Shown here: positions 43,808-55,403 of the stretch, one piece after another
Layout: every line of letters starts with the position of its first letter
Numbering within the stretch: the stretch's first letter is position 1
Assembly (NCBI RefSeq): GCF_000219625.1
Contig: NC_018207.1
Location: 310,001 to 374,000, forward strand
Direction: 5' to 3'
DNA length: 64,000 nt
From: Zymoseptoria tritici IPO323
Lineage: Eukaryota; Ascomycota; Dothideomycetes; Mycosphaerellales; Mycosphaerellaceae
Position numbers and translations under genes: made by a program
Notes under the pieces: model-generated
What the model was told of the DNA's origin: nothing
Databases searched by the model: none
What the model saw: the letters and a program-made list of their open reading frames with translations, nothing else

Positions 43808-45836
43808 CTAAGCCTCCGCCTTCTTCTCCTCATAAGCCTGATCATGCACTCCAATCGCCCGCCCACTCGGATCCGTCTGCTTACTCCACGTCGGCGTCCA
43901 CCTCATCACCGTGCTCGCACACTGCGGAGGGAAATGCTCGTCAAACATACACCTATACCAATACGCCTCCTTCGAATCCGGAATATCATCACCCCAGTGC
44001 GGTTTCTCCTTGCGGATCGTCTCCTCGACCATCTGCTCGTCCGTCACCATCTTCTTCGCCTCGTCTTTGAGCCCGTCGATCCAGCCGTATCCGACACCAT
44101 CGGAGAACTGCTCCTTTTGACGCCAGAGAATGTGTTTGGGGAGGTAGGGTTTCGCGCCGGGTTCGCCTTCCGTGTCAAAGGCTTTGCGGAGGATGTATTT
44201 CTCGATGCGGTCTTTGGTGATCATCTTCTCCGCTGGGTCGATGTTCATGGATAGGTCGAGGAATTGCTTGTCGAGGAAAGGAACGCGGGCTTCCACGCCC
44301 CATGCGGAGGTGGATTTGTTGGCGCGAAGGCAGTCGGCCAGGTGGAGGTTCTTGACACGGCGGACGGTCTCCTCGTGGAAGGCCTTCTTGTCGGGAGCGT
44401 TGTGGAAGTAGAGATAGCCGCCGAAGATCTCGTCGCTGCCTTCACCGGAGAGCACCATCTTCACGCCCATCGCTTTGATCTTGCGGGAGAGGAGGAACAT
44501 GGGTGTTGAGGCGCGGATGGTGGTGACATCGTAGGTTTCGAGGTGGAAGATGACATCGAAGAGAGCATCGAGACCTTCTTGGATGGTGAAGGTGAAGGAG
44601 TGGTGGCGCGTGCCGAGGTAGCGGGCGACTTCCAGAGCGGCCTTGGTATCGGGTGCGTCGGGAAGACCGATCGAGAAGGAGTTGAGTTGGGAGAGTACAG
44701 GCACAGAGTTGAGGTGGTACTCCTCGTCGATACCTGCGAGCTCCTCATCCGCTGGAGGCTTGCCGTTGGCGACTCCATTGATTGACGGGCTGTTGGTTCC
44801 AGAGAGGAGAGCCTGTTGCTTGGTGTACTCCTTTTGCAGACGCAGAGTCTCACGTTGTGCGATTGAAGCCACAAGAGAGCTGTCCAATCCTCCCGAAAGC
44901 AACACACCGTATGGAACCTCCGCCATCAATCTCTTTCTGACCGATCGTTCGAATGTCTCGCGGAGGACTGTCAAGTCGAGTGGGTTGGATGGGACTGAGC
45001 TGGGCTCCATCAACCATTGCGGGGTGTAGTATCGAGTCAGCTTGTCGGTCTTGCTGTCGTAGACGTGTCCTGGTGGGAAGCTCTCGATTGTGTCGCACAC
45101 GGGGTGGAGGCACTTCAGCTCGCTGGCGAAGTAGACGCTGCCGGGTGTCTCGGACGAGCGACCCATGTAGAAAGTGGTGATTCCGATTGGGTCTCTCGCG
45201 GCGATCAGGCGGTCCTGAGCCTTGTCGTGCAGCACCCAGCTGAACATGCCGTCGAGGTACTTTGGCGCATCGATGCCATATTGCTCGTACAGAGGAATGA
45301 TCACCTCACAATCGGAGTGCGTCTTGAACGGATATGGCTTGGCAAGCTGATTGCGGAGGATTCTGTGGTTGTAGATCTGAGGAAGTGTGAGTGTTGAGTG
45401 GTATGTCAATATCGTATGCTCTTTCTGACCTCGCCGTTGACCGCCAAAGCAATGCTCTTGTCCTGGTTCAAGATTGGCTGCGCGCCAGTGTCAATACCGA
45501 CGATTGAGAGACGCTCGTGTACGAGAATGGTGTTGTTGGCTGTATGGTTGCCGCTCCAATCGGGCCCGCGGTGCTTGATCTGCTTGCCTTGGGAATAGTC
45601 AGATATTGGATCGCGTGTTCTTCCAGGCACTACGGCTGCTGCTCACCCATGCGAAGGGCCATTGGCCGGAACTTGGCAACATCAGGATGCTGGTGGCAGG
45701 CGAAAATACCGCACTACATGATTTCGTTAGCCATGTCTTCACTTCAAGTGAGCCAATGCCATCTGCAACCTGCACGCAAAGCGTGAGGGACGGTCTCTAG
45801 CTGAGTTGTAGGGCTTTTGTGCTTCAAACTTACCAT
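43808..45836 (-). CDS. Asparagine synthetase (glutamine-hydrolysing)
   Basis: Cytosolic enzyme converting aspartate to asparagine with ATP and glutamine. Exons 45836-45834, 45713-45647, 45587-45430 and 45376-43808 give 598 residues. The first exon is just the ATG. The 120-nt intron (GTAAGT...GGCTAACG...TAG) places Met1 next to TGC, so the nucleophile Cys2 of the glutaminase domain opens exon 2. Without that splice, a TAG would lie between ATG and TGC. Class II amidotransferase motifs: [39 protein letters not shown]. Synthetase domain: pyrophosphate loop [19 protein letters not shown] and [13 protein letters not shown]. The other two introns are 59 and 53 nt. Length and motifs indicate a functional enzyme. 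A Gcn4/CPC1-like site lies about 110 bp upstream. Confidence 0.97.
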
Positions 45837-46892
45837 GGCGGCGGTGAGGAGAGTGGGGAGCGGTGGTATGAGGCGGTGTATGTAATGTCGAGAAGAAGGG
45901 AGACCAACAACCAGGAGTGAAGTCGCAGATGGTGGGGCCAATATGACTCCGAATCTGAAGTTGAAACCAATATTTTGGTCGCAAGCCAATTTATTAGTGG
46001 CCGGGCCGAGACCGGCCATCTTATCGTGCCTGCCGGCGGGCCATTTGACTAAGCACATTGCTGATAGGTTGCCTTTGAACTTCACCTCAACTTGACGTCC
46101 TTGTTCACAACACCACTTTCGTGTTGTCCTCGATACGGCCACTGACAGCCTGACCACCGACTGCAAGGCATCATGGCTTCGAACCAGCCACTCTGCGATA
46201 TGCTCTCCTCCGGCAGGGTAGCTGCCATGTCCCGCTGACTGGGAAAACTCGAGGAGGACAAAAGGGACTCGTTCGATGCGCAAACGACATATGTCAGCAC
46301 TAGACAATGTTCTTGGAGTAGTTGCGACCATCCAGATCGTTGTCATGCTACCTGCGATCGATCTCCAATGCCCCGAGCTTTGCTGTCCTGCCCACGACTC
46401 TGCTGATCAACATGATGGCGGTGGTCGTGCTACCTGAGCAGCGCTCACGTTCATCGAGGACGAGACCAGCTTGCGCGACTTGTACTTGGAATTGGAGGCT
46501 TTCTCTGCCGGGAGGAAGGAATACCGGTCGGCCCCCTGGCTTCTCTCTTGGCCATTGCGACTCCAGTGTTTGTGCAAGCAAGTTTTCATCGAATTCTACG
46601 GACAGCTCTTGGTTTAATGACCCTGTACAAGCTTCCCATATATTTCCTACCTTTCTCGTCGCCACCATCGTTCTGGGCCATCCTCGACGCTGACGTCTAC
46701 ACAGCCATCTCCTCTCACTGCCTTTTTCACTGCCGCTGACACCCGGAGACAAAGAACCCATTTGTGCCTGTAACCAACATCTTCCTTTTCTCCGTCACAT
46801 CCGACATCTAGTATAATCAAAGCTGCTACACTTTCACACAAGCAAAGAGAGCGAACACCAAAACGACAGGACAATCAAACAACATCGGCAAC
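45837..46892. other. Intergenic region upstream of asparagine synthetase
   Basis: Apart from the promoter motifs close to 45940, no gene was found. Frames on both strands are short and without domains. Confidence 0.5.
45938..45971. promoter_or_regulatory. CPC1/Gcn4-like site and CCAAT boxes upstream of asparagine synthetase
   Basis: ATGACTC at 45943-45949 matches seven of nine positions of the Gcn4/CPC1 element ATGACTCAT, about 110 bp upstream of the start codon at 45836. CCAAT motifs lie at 45938-45942 and 45967-45971. Amino-acid biosynthesis genes in fungi are commonly under cross-pathway control by this factor. The site is imperfect, so this is suggestive only. Confidence 0.4.
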
Positions 46893-47000
46893 ATGCGATA
46901 CTTCGCCTTCGTCATCCTCCTCGCCGTACTCCTCGCCGCGGCCGCACCTGAACGCCACGAGGATCCAGAAACCTACACGCGCGACAACTGCCCGGACTGA
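46893..47000 (+). CDS. Possible small secreted peptide (35 aa)
   Basis: Short frame with a convincing signal-peptide core (MRYFAFVILLAVLLAAAA), followed by a charged mature part PERHEDPETYTRDNCPD and a stop. The upstream leader is A-rich with a good start context (GGCAACATGC). In the +1 frame, the DNA after it continues open (ARTDALAATSLHNEDDLSTS) to a stop near 47061. A single-base shift could therefore join a longer product. Evidence is limited to the signal sequence; no family is recognised. Confidence 0.35.
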   Translation: MRYFAFVILLAVLLAAAAPERHEDPETYTRDNCPD

Positions 47001-47919
47001 TGCCCTCGCTGCCACTAGTCTGCACAATGAAGATGACTTGTCGACTTCTCGATCATTGCTGTAAGACTCCTCGGCTTTGGACGCTCGCTGTCGCTCGGGA
47101 CCGTTCACTCGTGCTGACGCTGACATTTGTCTTGGATATGGTGGCGCGCGCCTTGACGCTTGCATAACGGCCACAGAAAACAGAGGTGCGATGTGCTGGG
47201 TTGCATTGATCTGCCTCTTACGGTCGTCCCCCTATGAGGAGGACCTTTCTGTCTGTCGAATGTTGAGCGGTGGAAGTGCAAGGATGGTGCAGTGTTCTTG
47301 TGCATTCAAGGCCACAATCCGCCGCTCAACATGCACATTTCAAGCCAAGTGAGCGAAAGTCGTGCGGTGAGTATTGCGTGGAGGACTGGGAATTCGGGCA
47401 TCGAAAGTCCGTACAACGACAACATACAAGCTCATGTTGATAATGCACCTCCCATTGATCGCTTGAACTGCATCGGAGCGAGGACTAGATTGCTTGAATG
47501 GACATCGCTTTATGTGAAGATCGACAATCGTAGCACTTGAAGAAGAGGCACGGCAAGATTACGCGAAGGAAACACGCAGCAACAAACCAGGGTCCGGATG
47601 CCGGTATATTATGTTTACTGCAGCGTGAACCTCCTTCAATCCCAAGCCTACTGTACGCAATGCCAGAAAACGCCTCGAGTACCTATGTGTGACGTTAGCG
47701 TTGTTGGCCGCGTACTGTCCCGTTCGCATTACGTCGGCCGTCTATTCTTGTTCACCTTTATTACAACCACCGCTCTCGTGACTGGCTTTCCTAGGCTGCA
47801 CCAACACACGCCGCGCCATTAGATTGTGGACAGGGATGTCGACCAGAATGACGAACACCAAATCGATATGATCTACTTTTCCTCTGCTGCATTCTTCCAG
47901 CACTTGACTTACCTACAGC
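47001..47919. other. Intergenic region upstream of RhoGAP gene
   Basis: No gene supported. The final 60 bases are pyrimidine-rich, consistent with the transcription start region of the gene at 47920. Confidence 0.5.
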
Positions 47920-50538
47920 ATGTCTTCCCATGTGAACAGCATGCGTAGTGCTCTGGCTGCTGCCACGAGATCCTCAAGAGCACGTAGCAATTCGCTGAGC
48001 ACAATACCGCCCGCGACCGACGACGACGACTATCTTCCCGAACTCGCCGCGATTGCCGCATCCATTCTCTACCGATCTCCACAACCCTCGCCTGAAGGCC
48101 GACCACTTTACATCCTCAATGCCGCCGCCTTTCCAGATTCCTACGAAGTCGACTACGATACACTGCTGTCATACGTCCTCGCGCGACTACCCGATGAGGA
48201 AGAGCTGATATCTGGGACGGAGTACGAGATCATATTCTTCGCGGGTGGTCAGCCGGACAATGCGAGTTCCGAAAAGAGATCAGGCCCTCCCACGGGATGG
48301 TATCTCCAGGCATATCACGTCCTAAGCAGGGCAACGAGGAAGAAGCTGCAGAGATTGTATATTGTACATCCGCGGACTTGGGTGAGGGTGCTCATCGGCA
48401 TTTTTGGAACGATCGTCTCGCCCAAGGTTCGCAGGAAGATAATTCACGCTTCAACACTCAGTTCCCTGGCGGAGCATATACCGATCGAGCAGCTGCTCAT
48501 CCCTCCGAGTGTATACTTGCATGATAGGAAACTGGAGACGGAGATACATTGCGCCACTTCTGGGAGGCGAGCGTTTGGCGTGAGACATCCTCTGCCTAAG
48601 AACCTTGACACCGGAGCAACGAGACTACCACGAATATTGCGGGAGACGACGAGTTTCCTGATGTTGCCGGCCAACACCAAAATGGAAGGACTATTCCGAA
48701 TACCACCTCATTCGGTACTACAGGGCGTGCTGAAGGAGGCGTATGATCGAGGACAGCATTACATTGTGTGGAAGGAAGGCGGCGCGACATTGTGCCAGCC
48801 AGGCATTGACCCTGGTCTCGTGGACGAGGTACGCCTGGAAGATGCGTACGGTGTCTCACTAGCAGCATCTCTGGTCAAGTTGTGGTACAGAGAACTGCGA
48901 GATCCCATCTTCGCGGAGTCGAGTTACCCGCTCCTTCGTGAAAGATATGGAGATCCCACCAAAGACATTACTCCTGAAGACCTCGTCGATCTCATCCTGC
49001 CGGCATCCCAGAACTCACCGTTGACTGTGACATCGAGGGAGATCTTGACACGGCATCTCCTACCTCTACTCTCAGTTGTGGCATCACAATCCGCGAGCAA
49101 TAAAATGACATCCGAGAACCTGGCCATTTTGTTCTCCATGTGTCTGGTTTGCGGGTCGAATCAGCTCGAGGATGGGAGATTTTCAACCACGGCCAAGCGT
49201 ATTCTTCACGCAGCGATTGACGTATGGCCTGAGCTGCGCACCGGCATGGGACTTGACCACACAGCATTTCTGAGAGACGTGCTTCCTCCACCAGATGCGA
49301 GAGATTATGAAGACCCGCTCGAAAGTCCTTGGATGGGTCGAAATCTGTCGAATGAGAAGGATGAAGGCGGACATCGAATTTCCATGGCAGAGTCAGAGGG
49401 CGCATCCTCCTCGGTCTCCAATGACGAAAAGCCTCCTGCACTCCCACCGCGACGATCACGAGCGAGCTCCATCAAGGCTGCTCTGGCGCCACATTTCCAA
49501 AACACGGAGAAGCCATCCCTACCGAGGAGGAAGCCCGCACCACAGCCAGCTCAACATTCATCGCTGCCTCACTATTCCGACCAAGGCGCTCCATCTTCGA
49601 TCCCTGCCGATCCGCCCCGCTACTCTACCGTCTTCGATGCCAACGGGAACAGTCTCCGAGACGTAGACCTCTCGACCACATTAGGTCCAGCAGACGGCTT
49701 TGCCCCTGTACGCACAATACCCACCGATCCCAGCCACCGCAAAACACCTCCTCTCCAACCTTCATATCCATTCGCAAGCTCCAACGAATATGAAGCAGGA
49801 AAGACGAACTCTATCAAGCGGAAGCCGGTCTCACGTCAAGCTTCGGGCAAGGACGGAGAGGAGCGGCAAGCAGAGTCCAACGATGTTGAAGAGGCTCGAC
49901 CTAGTCCAACATCCACCCCCCAACATTTCTCCGAGACAAATGCGAATCTCGCTCGCCTCGCTGCAGCAAGAGGTGCCTCGCGAGATAGCACTACGCTCGA
50001 CACATCTCCGCCCTCGTTATCTCCCATCGTCCTCTCCACCTCTCCCATTGACCTGTCCCGCTCCTCGTCAACCGCCGAGCGCATACCTTCTCCGTCACGA
50101 TCACCATCGGACCAACACGTCTTTCTCAAACCGACCCTTCCCGCCTCCCACTACTCCCTCGCCAAACCCGTCCTTGCACCCCAGCGTTCCGCGACGCTTC
50201 CAGGTCTCTCCATGCCGCCTCCATCACCATCCTCCCTGTCCCAATCTCCGAGCACCGCAAGCGCCGAGGGCGACGGCCGACGGCTTTCGGCGTCAATACC
50301 GAAGGTCCGCGCTCCGTCTGCGGGGTTGCTGAAAAGAATGGCGAGCATGGAGCAGGCTGAGACTTCATCCTCCACACTTGGCGGCAAGGTTGGTGGAGCG
50401 GTGGGTGGGAGTCTGGCTGTTGGAGATGCAGGTGAGAAGGGATTGCGGAAGAGTAGTGTTGATGACTTGAGGAGGATTTATGAAGAGCGGGCGGGTGTAG
50501 CGCAGGTTTTGGTGGGGATGGGAGCGAAGGGAAAGTGA
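47920..50538 (+). CDS. CRAL-TRIO/RhoGAP protein (Ecm25-like)
   Basis: GTPase-activating protein for Rho-family GTPases with an N-terminal Sec14-like lipid-binding domain. It is intronless, 872 residues. CRAL-TRIO_2-type segment at about residues 60-210 (RPLYILNAAAFPD, YHVLSRATRKKLQRLYIVHP, IPIEQLLIPPSVY). RhoGAP domain at about 235-450, with the arginine finger in EGLFRIPP, the helix SLAASLVKLWYREL and the conserved LAILFSMCLV. The C-terminal 420 residues are disordered, rich in Ser/Pro with PxxP-like runs (PALPPRRSRA, SLPRRKPAPQPAQ) that could bind SH3 proteins. The architecture matches yeast Ecm25 and its filamentous-fungal relatives, which act in cell-wall and polarity signalling. Confidence 0.9.
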   Translation: MSSHVNSMRSALAAATRSSRARSNSLSTIPPATDDDDYLPELAAIAASILYRSPQPSPEGRPLYILNAAAFPDSYEVDYDTLLSYVLARLPDEEELISGTEYEIIFFAGGQPDNASSEKRSGPPTGWYLQAYHVLSRATRKKLQRLYIVHPRTWVRVLIGIFGTIVSPKVRRKIIHASTLSSLAEHIPIEQLLIPPSVYLHDRKLETEIHCATSGRRAFGVRHPLPKNLDTGATRLPRILRETTSFLMLPANTKMEGLFRIPPHSVLQGVLKEAYDRGQHYIVWKEGGATLCQPGIDPGLVDEVRLEDAYGVSLAASLVKLWYRELRDPIFAESSYPLLRERYGDPTKDITPEDLVDLILPASQNSPLTVTSREILTRHLLPLLSVVASQSASNKMTSENLAILFSMCLVCGSNQLEDGRFSTTAKRILHAAIDVWPELRTGMGLDHTAFLRDVLPPPDARDYEDPLESPWMGRNLSNEKDEGGHRISMAESEGASSSVSNDEKPPALPPRRSRASSIKAALAPHFQNTEKPSLPRRKPAPQPAQHSSLPHYSDQGAPSSIPADPPRYSTVFDANGNSLRDVDLSTTLGPADGFAPVRTIPTDPSHRKTPPLQPSYPFASSNEYEAGKTNSIKRKPVSRQASGKDGEERQAESNDVEEARPSPTSTPQHFSETNANLARLAAARGASRDSTTLDTSPPSLSPIVLSTSPIDLSRSSSTAERIPSPSRSPSDQHVFLKPTLPASHYSLAKPVLAPQRSATLPGLSMPPPSPSSLSQSPSTASAEGDGRRLSASIPKVRAPSAGLLKRMASMEQAETSSSTLGGKVGGAVGGSLAVGDAGEKGLRKSSVDDLRRIYEERAGVAQVLVGMGAKGK

Positions 50539-50788
50539 TGTGTTCGTCATTTTGGCCCGACTTGAATCGGATACTGCAGAATGGGTTGTACTTGGATCTT
50601 CTAATGTGTTAGACGAATGTGGAGAGTGGAACATGATGCTCACATGAACATTGCCACGAAGAACAGAGTCCTCACTACGAGGTCAACGTTGGTTGCTCGG
50701 TATCTATGCTGTCAAATCCAACGCGGGATTGATACGGAGGTCCGATGTGGCTTCTCGCAGCGCTCTCTCGAACAGCAACAACCCATCC

Positions 50789-52522
50789 TTACAATGTATA
50801 CCTGAATCCCACCACTCCTTCAATCACGACCTCTCCCCTCGCCTGCTTCTTATTCATCCTCCACATGTACACCGTCGTAACCACAACACTCACAATCGTA
50901 AGCCCTGCCGCCACAAAACACGTCAACAATCCCGGGCCGTACGTCGGAGCGTCCTGCGGCCGGAACACTACAGTCCCGATCACTCCTCCGACACCCGAGG
51001 CGGCAATGATACTCGCTGATGTAAATGCCCGTCGCCATTGTCCGACGACATTGTTGGCTTGGTATGTCAAGCCGGCGGGAACGTTGGAAAAAGCGCCGCC
51101 GGTTAGGAGGTAGGCGCCGAAGTAGCGCACGTAGGGAGCTTTGGCGTAGCCGAGAATGGCGATGCCGATGATTTCGATTATGGAGTTGATGATTATTAGG
51201 GCCTGGAATTCGAAAAGTCAGATGAGAAAAGAACGGCTTGGTGGGCGAAAGGTGGACTTACGCCGCGAACATTGTACTTGTCGGAGAGGTAGGACTGAAG
51301 GAAGCCGAGAAGAAAGGCGAATGCGAAGCACTACAGCGAGAGGTCAGCAACAAGTGCGTTTCGAACATCGATGGGAGGAGGGATCTCACCGGAGCGGTCA
51401 GACATTGCGCCTCTACGACAGTGAAGTGAAGCGTTTTGCGGAGGATGATCGGAAGGAAGTATGTGACGGCGTATGCTGTCACTCCGGAGAGCATAGCATT
51501 GGCGGCGAAGAACCTTTACAGGTTGGATCAGCAGAAGCTTCCAGCGAGGATGTGAACGTCTGCAAAACGGAAACATACCAAACCATCCAATCCTTCCCCT
51601 GAGACAGATAGTGCTTGAGGTTGAAAGGAGTCAGGTGAGCGTCGCCGCGATCGCGTTCGATCCGTTCGACCATGATTTTGACCTCTTCGGCGTTGAGGAA
51701 AAACTTCGTCTTTGACGCATCTTCGGGAAAGTCCACGAGGAACACATAGCCGATCAAAGCCACGATCACAGTGATGACTGATTCCCAGATGAACTGTAAT
51801 CCAACATCAGCATAGCCCAGGGGGAACCGCATTTTGAGAGCTTCTTACGATCCACCTCCATCCCTCAATCCCATTGACTCCCGCCATCTGCGACAGACCG
51901 TGTGCAAGCAGGCCTCCGAAACCTCCCGCAGTGTTCCCGATGAGGAAGAAGAACGCCAGACGTTTGGCGACTTCCCGCCGCACATACCACATGCTCACCA
52001 AGAAGTAAGCGGAAGGGAAGTAGCAAGACTCGAATGCTCCTAGGAGCACCCTAAGACCCACCATCTTCTTCCAGTCGTCCACGAATCCGAAGCCCAACAC
52101 GACCAGCCCGAACGCAAGGGTGATTCCCGCCAGGAACGGACGGGGGCCGAGTCTCCGAGCGAGGACCGTTGCGATGGGTTGGAAGAGGACGTAGCTGGGG
52201 AAGAAGACTAGCACTATGACAGTGTAGCGATTGGTGCCGGTCAAGTGGAGGGTGTCTTCCATGCCTGCTATGACGCTGTAGATGGTCAGAGATGGCGATG
52301 GCGCAGTACGACAGTTGAGGATGTTCCTTACGCGTTCGGCAGGTTCGTCCGATCGATCAGGTTTGCGATATACATCAGGGACAAAATCCCGCATAGTCGA
52401 ATGTCGACTCGTCGTTTGATCGCTTTCACGCGAGGATCTTCCCAGGAAAGGTCGTCTCGCTCTGCGGGAGAGCTTGCCTTTTCGGCATAGTTTGGCTCCT
52501 TCGATGTCTTCGAGATATCCAT
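50789..52522 (-). CDS. MFS anion:cation symporter (allantoate permease family)
   Basis: Twelve-helix importer of the Dal5/Tna1 group, taking up small carboxylates or vitamins such as nicotinate, allantoate or pantothenate. Exons 52522-52332, 52275-51849, 51793-51579, 51513-51390, 51330-51262 and 51202-50789 join to 479 residues. The five introns are 55-65 nt, with GTRAG-type or GTATGT donors and AG ends. Family signatures: KAIKRRVDIRLCGILSLMY at TM1, NLIDRTNLPNA after TM1, FESCYFPSAYFLVSMWY, and the C-terminal half QANNVVGQWRRAFTSA. Termini are cytosolic. Substrate cannot be decided. Lies convergent to the RhoGAP gene, with 250 bp between stop codons. Confidence 0.9.
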
Positions 52523-53625
52523 GATGTTGGATGCAGATGGAGAGGAATCTCAGGAAAGAAGAACGGTGGTGCAGAGGAGTATAAGCAGAGGAGTTTCCTG
52601 TTGGTGACCGGAAGTTCCGTTGCTGGGATCATCCTGCCGGCATAGCTCTGGCCATAATCATGATATGACCTATTGCATTCTTAGCATAGTCGCAGTATTC
52701 TCGGCTCGTCAGGAGGTGCGAAGCCAAGCGACGCCAATGCTGTATGTCGCGATATACCATGTTCCGGGATCGAACCATGATCAAGGTTGCGGAGGCTCGC
52801 CGAAGTGGACCCGGCATGCTCACTCGGTGTACACTTCTTCCGCTGGAGTGGCTGTACGCAGAGGTGATGCAAGTGGAGTCAACGCAGTGTCCAAGGCCTG
52901 CAAGTCATGTTTTGCAACTGAGTTGTTGACGGAGCTAAAGCTGCAACTCCTCGTTGAAAGGCAAGACATGCAGCAATGGTGCTTACTTGACCGGGCCGCT
53001 GATGTTCCCATCCGGCACTGATGTGAGCAACGATTCGGAGCACCACGATCCTAATGGGTTCGAGAGGAAGTGCGGCGTGATCATTCTTTCATGGCTTGAC
53101 AGGGACAGAGGCACTTTGTGGGGAAGTGGTGCTTTGGTGGAACAGAACCACTGCAAGGAACCTTGTCAGCATATGAACCCTTGTTGCGGTTTGCTCTATC
53201 GATTCGCTTTGATCAGAGTGGTCCATTCTGCGAGAGTTGTCCTGTACCCAATTACATTGCCACGCCTCGCAAGCCGCGTTCCCCTGCCTGCGACATTCGG
53301 ATTGATTAATCAGCTGGTGGAAAGACAGCTTCATGCCCAACATTGTGAACTATGTCTGTCAGCATTTGAGGCCGGACTGAGTTGAATCCAACGACAGCCA
53401 CCCCACTGCACCTTGTATGTCAGACTGACACACGACATGTGCCGCAGGAGCGTTCCCAAGGCGAGCAGAGCCAACCGCTCAGCTCTTCACAGTCGCCGCG
53501 CAACAATAACCTGATGTTGAGACTCTTGCCTGTTGTCAATTCCAGCATATTTACATATCAACATGCCCGCATAAAAGGAACGCCAATATGCCGCACTCAC
53601 GCAGAAAACTTCCGACCCATCTGCC
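52523..53625. other. Intergenic region
   Basis: Upstream of the symporter gene and downstream of the complex I subunit gene. No gene seen; frames are short and featureless. Confidence 0.55.
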
Positions 53626-54465
53626 TTACTTCCTGTACCACATCCGTGTAATCTTGGTATGCCTCATCTTCTTCTGCAGCTGGAAGATGCCGTACATCAG
53701 CGCCTCGCTTGTGGGCGGGCAGCCAGGCACGTAGATATCGACCGGCACAATGCGGTCACAACCCCGAGTCACGGAGTAGCTGTAGTGGTAGTATCCTCCA
53801 CCGTTCGCGCAGCTGCCCATGCTGATCACCCATCGCGGATCGGGCATCTGATCGTAGACTTGACGGAGGGCGGGGGCCATCTTGTTTGTGAGGGTTCCGG
53901 CGACAATCATGACGTCGGACTGGCGGGGCGAGGCACGGAAAATGATTCCGAGGCGATCCTGATCGTATCGTGGGGTGGACAGGTGCATCATCTCGACAGC
54001 GCAGCAGGCGAGTCCGAAGGTCATGGGCCAGAGAGAGCCCTGGCGTGCCCAGTTGGCGATTGAGTCGAGAGTTGTGCTGCCATCCTATCAGTCTCTGTAC
54101 GTGTTCCCCATTGTGATATCCAATCTTACAGCGCGTATTGCACAACACTGTTGTTGCCCTCCTGACTAGGTAGCGCCACTTCGCGGTGGTCTTTGCCGGT
54201 CACTGTCTTCATCGGTCCTGGCGGACCTGGTGCGCCTTGGATGTTGCTGGGCCCGAGAGCGCGGTTCGGTGCGGTCTCGGCGGGCTTCTTCGTGGATGAG
54301 GATATCCATGCTGCGTTGACGACCTGTGCGGCGCGGAATGGCTGGAGGGCAGTCGAGGGCGAACCTGCGTGAATCTGTTAGTATTGAGGCGTTGTGGTCG
54401 TCATTCGCGCGGCGTCTCATACCTCGCAGCGCCAGTGCCGTCCTTGTCCTGACGGTGGAGAACAT
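53626..54465 (-). CDS. NADH:ubiquinone oxidoreductase PSST subunit (complex I, N2 cluster)
   Basis: Mitochondrial inner-membrane complex I subunit that holds iron-sulfur cluster N2, next to the quinone site. Exons 54465-54423, 54364-54130 and 54076-53626 give 242 residues. The introns are 58 nt (GTATGA...CTAAC...GCAG) and 53 nt (GTAAGA...CTGAT...GCAG). The basic N-terminus [15 protein letters not shown] is a mitochondrial presequence. Cluster ligands: the CC pair in [12 protein letters not shown], then GSCANGG and YVPGCPP. C-terminal [15 protein letters not shown] is typical of NuoB/PSST. All ligands are intact. The gene is divergent from the TRAPPC2L-like gene, with 264 bp between start codons. 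Confidence 0.96.
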
Positions 54466-54729
54466 GGCGAATATGTGAAGAGGGGAGAGTGTCGTGGCGA
54501 GAATGGATGTGAAGTGCTGGATGTCGAATGTATCGAAGTGCAGTGGCGGACAAATGATCTCCTTCCCCATCATCGACTCTGGTTTTGAATTCGACCAATG
54601 ATGGGACGGCAAATTATGCGCCAGCTGACTCAGCCTTGGGCGGGACAACTTCACCTATCGCTTCGAGTTCACATACATGCTTCCATCGATCACCAACAGC
54701 ACAAGCTGAACACATCTGCTTCCGTCGCC

Positions 54730-55403
54730 ATGGACCGATCTCCATCGATCGCCGCTATCGGAGTGATAGGTCGCAATGTTCGTTGTCGTTCTGCAACAAG
54801 ACCCTTGCTTCACGAACTAACAAATACGCTCCTCAGAACAACCCCCTTCACATCTCCCTCTTTCCAGCGACCAGTACTTCAAGTCCTGAAGCTTTCGTCT
54901 CTGAGCCTCGCGACGTGATGGAATATCAACTCATGTTAAACTCAACGCTGGACATATTCGAAGCCCGTCTGCCGTCGAAGTCAGCAGGATCCGCAGACTT
55001 TGGCCTGTTGCATGCATTAGATGAGCGGATAGCACTCTACGGATGGCTGCTCAATACTGGAGTGAAGTTGGTGATCGTTGTCGACATGGAGGGCCGGACA
55101 GCGCCAGACGCGGAGGCGGCGAGGACGGCTGTGCTCGGATTGAGGACTGGTGACTTGCTTCCGGTATGCTTTTGCAGAAGGTCTCCCAATGCTTACCAAC
55201 GCTCGATCTAACGGCTGTAACAGGCATTCCAGGCTTTGCAAGCAGCCTATATCAGGCTTTTGCGAAACCCTTTCTACGTCCCTGACGATCACGATCGGAA
55301 GCTTACGAAACTGCGCGGAAGCTTGGAGATTCAGAGTCCTTCTTTCATTAAAGAGGTCGAGCGAATAGGGCAATCTTGGTACCCGGGATATTTGAGTGCT
55401 TAA
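54730..55403 (+). CDS. TRAPPC2L/Tca17-like trafficking subunit
   Basis: Subunit of TRAPP, the guanine-nucleotide exchange complex for Rab GTPases at the Golgi. Exons 54730-54777, 54837-55163 and 55224-55403 give 184 residues. Intron 1 has a GTTCGT donor, a CTAAC branch point and CAG; intron 2 has GTATGC, CTAAC and CAG. Longin-like fold: IAAIGVIGRNNNPLHISLF (strand 1 and turn), MEYQLMLNSTLDIFEARL (helix 1), GWLLNTGVKLVIVVDM (strands 3-4), AFQALQAAYIRLLRNPFYVP (C-terminal helix and NPFY loop). These match the sedlin family, TRAPPC2L branch. A short insert (residues 75-85) and a C-terminal extension after the NPFY loop are fungal features. Confidence 0.9.

Noticed and set aside
52741..52800. Perfect-looking B-box GGTTCGATCCC on the minus strand
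   Set aside because: No A-box at the right distance and the T-stem does not pair; probably chance.
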